Below the pieces are notes generated by a model. That model did no database searches and was not told the origin of the DNA. It was given only the letters and a program-made list of their open reading frames with translations. A stretch of DNA of 37,036 nucleotides from an uncultured Bacteroidota bacterium. GTDB taxonomy: Bacteria; Bacteroidota; Bacteroidia; Chitinophagales; S012-47. Location: assembly GCA_913062655.1 (NCBI GenBank), contig CAJXXO010000002.1, positions 1 to 37,036 of the forward strand, written 5' to 3'. Below, piece by piece: positions 33,735-37,036 of this stretch (position 1 is its first letter; every line of letters starts with the position of its first letter). The position numbers were made by a program, and so were the translations under genes.

Positions 33735-34670
33735 ATGCGTAAGATTCTTATCACCGGTGGGGCCGGTTTCATTGGAAGTGCCTTGGCCGACAAATTGATT
33801 GCCGATCCGGACAATTATGTGGTTGTGGTGGACAATTACCTGACCGGCAAAACCACTAACCTGGATCGATTCAAAGGCGTCAATGCCAAGTTTATCAAGT
33901 GTGATGTCAACAGTTTCCGCGATATCTCACAAGTGATGATCGCCTATTCCTTTGATTATGTCTTTCATTATGCAGCCGTAGTGGGCGTACAGCGGACCCT
34001 ACGTAATCCGGTGATGGTATTGCAAGACATTGATGGCATCAAGAACATTCTCGAACTTTCAAAGAATACAGGCGTCAGGCGAGTTTTCTTCTCCTCCAGC
34101 TCAGAAGTGTATGGAGAGCCGGTGGAATTGCCCCAAAACGAAACCACCACACCACTCAATAGTCGCCTGCCCTATGCTGTGGTCAAGAATGTTGGGGAAT
34201 CCTTTTGTCGTTCCTTTCAGCAGGAGTTTGGATTGAACTTTACCATATTCCGCTTTTTCAATACCTACGGACCGCGGCAAAGCACCGATTTTGTCATGTC
34301 GCGCTTCATTCGTTCGGCCCTGGCCAATAAGCCCATCACCATCTATGGGGATGGCAGCCAAACGCGTACCTTCTGCTATATAGACGATAACATTGATGCA
34401 ACCACCAACGCTTTTTATAAAGAGCGCTTTGTCAATGATGTAGTGAATATTGGCAACGACATCGAAGTGTCCATCAAAGAGTTGGCCGAGCAGGTGATTG
34501 CCCTTACCAATTCCCAATCGAAAATTCGTTTTGTATCTGCATTGAAGGAGGGCGATATGAGACGCAGAATGCCCGACATCAGTAAAATGCACTCGTTGCT
34601 GGATAGACCGCTGTTACCGTTGGAGAAAGGTATCATGCGGGTGATCCAGGAGGGGAATTTTGTGCAGTAA
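33735..34670 (+). CDS. NAD-dependent epimerase/dehydratase (extended SDR family)
   Basis: A 311-residue extended short-chain dehydrogenase. NAD-binding GGAGFIG is at ~8-14, a DNYLTGKTTNL segment follows the second strand, catalytic Ser lies in FFSSSSEVYG, and Tyr/Lys in LPYAVVKNVGE (YxxxK). TFCYIDD is the common nucleotide-sugar dehydratase motif. FNTYGPRQ resembles UDP-glucuronate decarboxylases and UDP-glucose epimerases, so the exact substrate is not assigned. It begins one base after rfbA and is probably in the same operon, acting on a nucleotide sugar for surface polysaccharide. Its 3' end overlaps the convergent Ppx/GppA gene by 38 bases. Confidence 0.88.
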   Translation: MRKILITGGAGFIGSALADKLIADPDNYVVVVDNYLTGKTTNLDRFKGVNAKFIKCDVNSFRDISQVMIAYSFDYVFHYAAVVGVQRTLRNPVMVLQDIDGIKNILELSKNTGVRRVFFSSSSEVYGEPVELPQNETTTPLNSRLPYAVVKNVGESFCRSFQQEFGLNFTIFRFFNTYGPRQSTDFVMSRFIRSALANKPITIYGDGSQTRTFCYIDDNIDATTNAFYKERFVNDVVNIGNDIEVSIKELAEQVIALTNSQSKIRFVSALKEGDMRRRMPDISKMHSLLDRPLLPLEKGIMRVIQEGNFVQ

Positions 34671-35577
34671 GCTGCTGTAACAAGGCGCCTTCCCGTAGGC
34701 CATATTTCGAGATGACCAGCGCTGTGGCACCAAGTTGTTCCATTACCCAGCGCGCCTGAAAAGCCGCCATTAAGAAATATTCAGCTCGTGCGGGCTTCAG
34801 TCCCGGCCAATCCAGCCGCTGTTGCAAGGTGCTATGCATGATAGGATCCAGCACTTCGCGTACGGTGGTGGCCTTCAGCCGGATACCCGGTTGGTCCCCA
34901 CAGAGCGCATAGAATGATTTGCCGGGGTGTTGCAATTCAGGAATAGTCTCAAACGAACCAGAAGTACCTACCATCAGCGGTTGGCCGTCCTTTTTTATAT
35001 CCGCTAGTGTTTCATCCAACTGTTCCCCCAACCACTTAGCTGCCAGCTCTGCTTTTTGCGCATCTAGGGTATCAAAGGCGTCAAAGCGTGTGGCCATCAC
35101 TGCTGCACCAATGGGGAAGCTACGCGCCCACTGAATGATGCCATTCTTGCACCAGGTCAGCTCTGTGCTGCCGCCTCCGATGTCCATGAGTAGGAAATGC
35201 TGCTCATCCGGCAGGCCCAATTGCACCGCTTCGCAAGTCCAACGCGCCTCTTCTTCGCCTGAAATGATTTGAATAGGGACCTCCAACAGTTCCGATAATT
35301 CTTGCTGTAGCGCCTGCCCTTCCTCCAGGGTGCGGAAAGCCTCAGTGCCTACAGCTACTATCGTATCGGGATTATAGGCATCGATTTGATGAATAAACCG
35401 CTTCAGCGCCTCAACGGCTCGCCTGCGCATGGTGGGGACTACTTTGGTAGCAGATTCCCTGGTCATCTTCACGAAGACTTCATCCTGCTCTACAAAAATG
35501 AGATTAGGGCCCGGTTCTACAATATAAAGGCCAAGTTGAAAAGTGTTTGTCCCTAAGTCCAGTACCGCTGCTTTCAT
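34633..35577 (-). CDS. Ppx/GppA phosphatase family protein (exopolyphosphatase-like)
   Basis: A 314-residue ASKHA-fold protein. Its first phosphate loop is VLDLGTNTFQLGLY and the second is LLMDIGGGSTELTW. Between them are EAFRTLEEG and ISGEEEARW, typical of the family. Its length matches the short two-domain form without the HD extension of E. coli Ppx. It would hydrolyse polyphosphate ends or pppGpp; sequence alone does not separate these. It is convergent with and overlaps the epimerase end. Together with ppk1 at 8797 it may balance polyphosphate. CAAGGTTA at 35582-35589 (rc TAACCTTG) is one mismatch from a -7 element. Confidence 0.9.
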   Translation of the reverse strand: MKAAVLDLGTNTFQLGLYIVEPGPNLIFVEQDEVFVKMTRESATKVVPTMRRRAVEALKRFIHQIDAYNPDTIVAVGTEAFRTLEEGQALQQELSELLEVPIQIISGEEEARWTCEAVQLGLPDEQHFLLMDIGGGSTELTWCKNGIIQWARSFPIGAAVMATRFDAFDTLDAQKAELAAKWLGEQLDETLADIKKDGQPLMVGTSGSFETIPELQHPGKSFYALCGDQPGIRLKATTVREVLDPIMHSTLQQRLDWPGLKPARAEYFLMAAFQARWVMEQLGATALVISKYGLREGALLQQLTAQNSPPGSPA

Positions 35578-35639
35578 ACCACAAGGTTACAATGGAATTG
35601 ACAAATTATCGGTAGCATTGTTAGACGAAAAAAAGCATT

Positions 35640-36236
35640 ATGCGGAATTGGATAGTACTTTTCTTTTGCACAACAGCCCTATGCATACAAGCGCAAGTGC
35701 CTCGTAGTGAACTGCGCACCTTCAACGAGCAGCGAATCCAACTGACCGAGAAAGGCATGCAGGCACTCGGGTATTGGTCGATTGGGAATATTGCCACGGG
35801 GCTGTTCCTTCGTGGGCAAACCGATGGACAAGCCCGGGCTTTTCATACGATGAATGCCGGTTGGAATCTGGTTAACCTGGGTATTGCTACAGCCGGGTAC
35901 CTGGGGTTGCGCAAACAACGGCCCGGTCGTTTCGACTTACAGGAAACCATACGCGAGCAGTACAACATGCAAAAAATCCTGCTCTTCAATGCCGGCCTTG
36001 ACCTTGGCTATATGGCGGGTGGATTGTACTTGCGAGAGCGGGCCATGGCAACCGATAACCCTGACCGGATGCGGGGGTGGGGCAATAGCATCATTTTGCA
36101 AGGCGGCTTTTTGTTTGTGTACGATTGTGTGATGGCCTACCTGCATAGCCGCAGAAACAAAAAACTGGATGCCTTGATGGATGGTGTAGACCTTACTGCC
36201 GGTGTTGGAGGCGTAGGGCTACGGTACACATTCTAA
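35640..36236 (+). CDS. Uncharacterised small membrane protein with signal peptide
   Basis: A 198-residue protein I do not recognise. It has an N-terminal signal-like segment (MRNWIVLFFCTTALCIQAQ), then alternating hydrophobic stretches (~44-58, ~70-90, ~115-130, ~150-165) with short charged loops. The C-terminus ends with GGVGLRYTF, an aromatic-ended strand like outer-membrane beta-barrels. The hydrophobic runs look more like helices than barrel strands, so an inner-membrane location is possible. It lies divergently from the Ppx/GppA gene with a 62-base gap, and no operon partner is visible. Its last codon touches the terminator of the convergent gene. Function is unknown. Confidence 0.75.
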   Translation: MRNWIVLFFCTTALCIQAQVPRSELRTFNEQRIQLTEKGMQALGYWSIGNIATGLFLRGQTDGQARAFHTMNAGWNLVNLGIATAGYLGLRKQRPGRFDLQETIREQYNMQKILLFNAGLDLGYMAGGLYLRERAMATDNPDRMRGWGNSIILQGGFLFVYDCVMAYLHSRRNKKLDALMDGVDLTAGVGGVGLRYTF

Positions 36237-36273
36237 AAAAAGCAAAGCCCTGACGTAAACGCCAGGGCTTTGC
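36235..36273 (-). terminator. Rho-independent terminator of the DUF4397 protein gene
   Basis: On the minus strand GCAAAGCCCTG pairs perfectly with CAGGGCTTTGC (11 bp, 10-base loop), followed by seven T residues (36241-36235). It begins 21 bases after that gene's stop. The plus-strand side lacks a T run, so it probably works mainly for the minus strand. Confidence 0.9.
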
Positions 36274-36294
36274 CAAAACTGGATAACTGAATTA

Positions 36295-37036
36295 TTATCG
36301 CTGCACTGTCAGGTTGAGTGTAGTTGTGCCTGACTTCGTAGTCAGAATCACTTTGTACACACCTGAAGCCCAACGGCTGGTATTCAAGTTGGTGTAGTGC
36401 GATCCGGCTGATAAAGTGCCCAGGTTTTCACCGGCCACCATTCTGCCTTGGATATCCACTACCATGTACCCTACTTCCTGTCCTTCGTCCATCGTGAACT
36501 CTAAACGAGCCCCATTGGTAGCAGGATTCGGGTACAAGCCGCTTGCAGTTATTGGATTAGCTTCAATACCTGTGGTTACCGGTAGTGGCACCAGTGCACC
36601 ACCATTTGGCAAGGAAGCGTACAATCCGAAGTCAGGGCCATCGCTGTTTGTGGCCGGGTTCAAGAAACCGGAAGCCAATACGGTGATAGCCGCATCTTGC
36701 AGACCCAGTGCTTGCAGTGGAGCATCAAATACCGCCACTGTAGTGCTACCGGTCTGATCTTGCACAGCCAGTCTGTAGTAGTCCGTTGGCAGCTCCAGGT
36801 AACCCTGGAAGTCACCGTAAGACAGGTTATCTACTACCGTACCGGCACCTTGTCCGATCTCAGCTACATCCACTGTAGGTGCATCAGTTGCACCGTGGAA
36901 TACCAGTACATCTGTCTCGCCACTGTTGTTAGCCGATTGACGTGCCTGGTTGAATACGTAAAGATCGAATGGCTCAGCCGGCAGGTAGCCGCTTGGGCTA
37001 ACAATACCGTTAGCTACGATTTGTAGCACACCACCA
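36295..37036 (-). CDS. DUF4397 domain protein with T9SS type A sorting domain, 5' end outside window
   Basis: The frame stays open to the right edge (GTG at 37029 is preceded by in-frame glycine codons), so the start lies beyond the window. The visible 247 residues contain the end of one DUF4397-like unit and a full one (VLVFHGATDAPTVDVAE, LELPTDYYRLAVQD, VLASGFLNP). A type A sorting domain forms the last ~80 residues (LYPNPATNGARLEFTM, VVDIQGRMV, GVYKVILTTKSG). It is therefore exported through the type IX system. The function of DUF4397 proteins is unknown. A strong terminator follows. Confidence 0.9.
   Translation of the reverse strand, partial: GGVLQIVANGIVSPSGYLPAEPFDLYVFNQARQSANNSGETDVLVFHGATDAPTVDVAEIGQGAGTVVDNLSYGDFQGYLELPTDYYRLAVQDQTGSTTVAVFDAPLQALGLQDAAITVLASGFLNPATNSDGPDFGLYASLPNGGALVPLPVTTGIEANPITASGLYPNPATNGARLEFTMDEGQEVGYMVVDIQGRMVAGENLGTLSAGSHYTNLNTSRWASGVYKVILTTKSGTTTLNLTVQR

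Noticed and set aside
35583..35640. Pho box upstream of the Ppx/GppA gene
   Set aside because: Units at 11-base spacing on the minus strand (TCTAACA, TACCGAT, TGTCAAT) share no consistent core.

Overview
The window suggests a chromosome segment of a member of the Bacteroidota, most likely a Saprospiria/Lewinella-like lineage. The reasons are two giant proteins ending in the gliding-motility/type B sorting (CHU_C) domain, type A T9SS sorting tails on two other exported proteins, a gldC gene, a TonB receptor with an N-terminal carboxypeptidase-regulatory-like domain, and promoter elements of the Bacteroidota type (TAnnTTTG). The genus is inference. I see no rRNA, tRNA, CRISPR array, phage or insertion sequence, and gene density is high with mostly short intergenic gaps.

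Layout: (1) 1-7624, two tandem paralogous secreted repeat proteins, the first cut by the window edge. (2) 7686-10929, a tight operon of a DUF2064/TIGR04282 transferase-like protein, a SixA-type histidine phosphatase and polyphosphate kinase 1. (3) gldC (minus), then a DUF2461 gene and an OmpA-family outer-membrane protein (plus). (4) 14011-18043, a minus-strand operon of two GT2 glycosyltransferases, a GT-C-like membrane glycosyltransferase and a methyltransferase. (5) 18068-20788, a NapH/NosR-like membrane ferredoxin and an FAD oxidoreductase. (6) 20877-22603, a PhoR/PhoB-like two-component pair. (7) 22773-26118, divergent from it, three tandem-domain universal stress proteins with a VIT1/CCC1 metal transporter. 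(8) 26253-32812, a T9SS-sorted exported protein, a TonB receptor and a Na/phosphate cotransporter. (9) rfbA plus an NAD-dependent epimerase, then a convergent Ppx/GppA phosphatase. (10) A small membrane protein and the end of a DUF4397/T9SS protein at the right edge.

The most interesting signal is regulatory. Arrays of 7-base direct repeats with an exact 11-base period (core TAAC/TAAA) lie upstream of the response-regulator gene (four units), the T9SS protein at 26253 (three units) and the TonB receptor at 28124 (four units). This is Pho-box architecture. It suggests that the two-component pair is a PhoB/PhoR system that autoregulates and controls an outer-membrane/secreted pair of unknown function, possibly for acquiring phosphate or organophosphate. 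Other phosphate genes (ppk1, Ppx/GppA, Na/Pi cotransporter) lie in the same 37 kb but show no clear copy of the repeat.

All functions come from reading motifs by eye. No database search was run.
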